Source of the DNA: Acidobacteriaceae bacterium
GTDB lineage: Bacteria; Acidobacteriota; Terriglobia; Terriglobales; Acidobacteriaceae
Length of the DNA stretch: 6,328 nucleotides
NCBI GenBank assembly: GCA_003166055.1
Contig: PMWR01000065.1
Location: 1 to 6,328 of the forward strand
Direction of reading: 5' to 3'
Shown: positions 5,945 to 6,328 of the stretch, piece after piece
How positions within the stretch are numbered: the stretch's first letter is position 1
Layout: every line of letters starts with the position of its first letter
Position numbers and translations under genes: made by a program
The notes under the pieces: generated by a model
Told to the model about the DNA's origin: nothing
Seen by the model: only the letters and a program-made list of their open reading frames with translations
The model's database searches: none

Positions 5945-6328
5945 CCCCTTCATCGCATGGTCGAAAATCTCATCGACGTAAGCATCCGTCAAGGATCCCG
6001 TGCCCATCTGGAGGCGGTAATAAATCGGGGCGTAAAGGATGTCGATGATTGCGTCAGGGTCCGCGTCAGAGCGCAAAACTCCATCCTTGATTCCTTGCTG
6101 AAAATACGAGATCGCCATGTTTCGTCTCGGCATTGTCCATCTGTCACGCAGTTCAACGGCGAGCCTGGGGTCGAATTGAGCCTCGGCGAGCAGCGCTCGG
6201 ATAAGAGCCCCGTCCTTGCCGCGGAACACCTTCGCCATCGAGCGCATCTGCAGCCGTATGCTCTCCGTGTAACTCCGGGCAGGCAGGAAAAGTGTCCCCG
6301 GGTCCACGCGGGCCACAAACGCGTCCAT
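5930..6328 (-). CDS. TetR-family transcriptional regulator, C-terminal part (partial)
   Basis: Reads leftward and is open to the window edge, so the gene starts beyond it. The Met at the very edge is probably internal. The visible 132 residues are all-helical and match the ligand-binding/dimerisation half of TetR repressors, probably the TetR_C_11 type. Supporting features are FRGKDGALIRALLAEAQFDP, then RRNMAISYFQQGIKDGVLR, then the typical DPDAIIDILYAPIYYRL followed by a LTDAYVDEIFDHAM end. The usual protein is about 190-210 residues, so roughly the first third, including the DNA-binding helix-turn-helix, is missing. Such repressors usually control a neighbouring or divergent gene, here most likely to the right of the window. 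It converges on the small-protein gene, overlapping it by 14 bases. The ligand cannot be deduced. Confidence 0.85.
   Translation of the reverse strand: MDAFVARVDPGTLFLPARSYTESIRLQMRSMAKVFRGKDGALIRALLAEAQFDPRLAVELRDRWTMPRRNMAISYFQQGIKDGVLRSDADPDAIIDILYAPIYYRLQMGTGSLTDAYVDEIFDHAMKGLRKA

Overview
The window looks like soil-type Acidobacteriota (class Terriglobia) chromosome. This is an inference from gene content: a secreted-propeller histidine kinase of the kind expanded in that group, a DoxX-like protein with a C-terminal segment I associate with acidobacterial homologues, moderately GC-rich coding, and short unknown genes with strong AGGAGG-type ribosome binding sites. No 16S, tRNA or other marker is present, so the taxonomy is not proven. 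No mobile element, CRISPR array, tRNA or rRNA was seen.

Layout. Positions 2-802 (+) hold the 3' end of a gene for a glycoside hydrolase family 16-like (concanavalin A-like fold) protein whose beginning lies before the window. Overlapping its last 26 bases is a large gene (777-3863, +) for a membrane sensor histidine kinase: signal peptide, 14 propeller blades (two seven-bladed propellers), Y_Y_Y domain, one transmembrane helix, HisKA_3 and HATPase. Eight bases later comes its cognate NarL/LuxR-type response regulator (3872-4501, +). These three genes are so tightly packed that they are probably co-transcribed and translationally coupled, suggesting a glycan-related sensing unit.

After a 125-base gap follows a DoxX-like four-helix membrane protein (4627-5052, +). 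It apparently begins at a rare CTG codon behind a perfect AGGAGG that abuts a small hairpin. A 208-base gap with a short palindrome leads to two small genes of unknown function (5261-5566 and 5647-5943, +), each with a good ribosome binding site. The second runs 14 bases into the end of a convergent gene (5930-6328, -), the C-terminal part of a TetR-family repressor whose DNA-binding domain lies beyond the window. A small hairpin spans both stop codons there.

How they work together. The kinase would sense a periplasmic ligand with its propellers, autophosphorylate H806 and pass phosphate to D59 of the regulator, which would then bind DNA through its LuxR-type helix-turn-helix. The overlap with the GH16-like gene makes a carbohydrate or cell-envelope ligand the most economical guess, but nothing in the sequence identifies it. 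The DoxX gene and the small genes are adjacent candidates for the regulon only by position.
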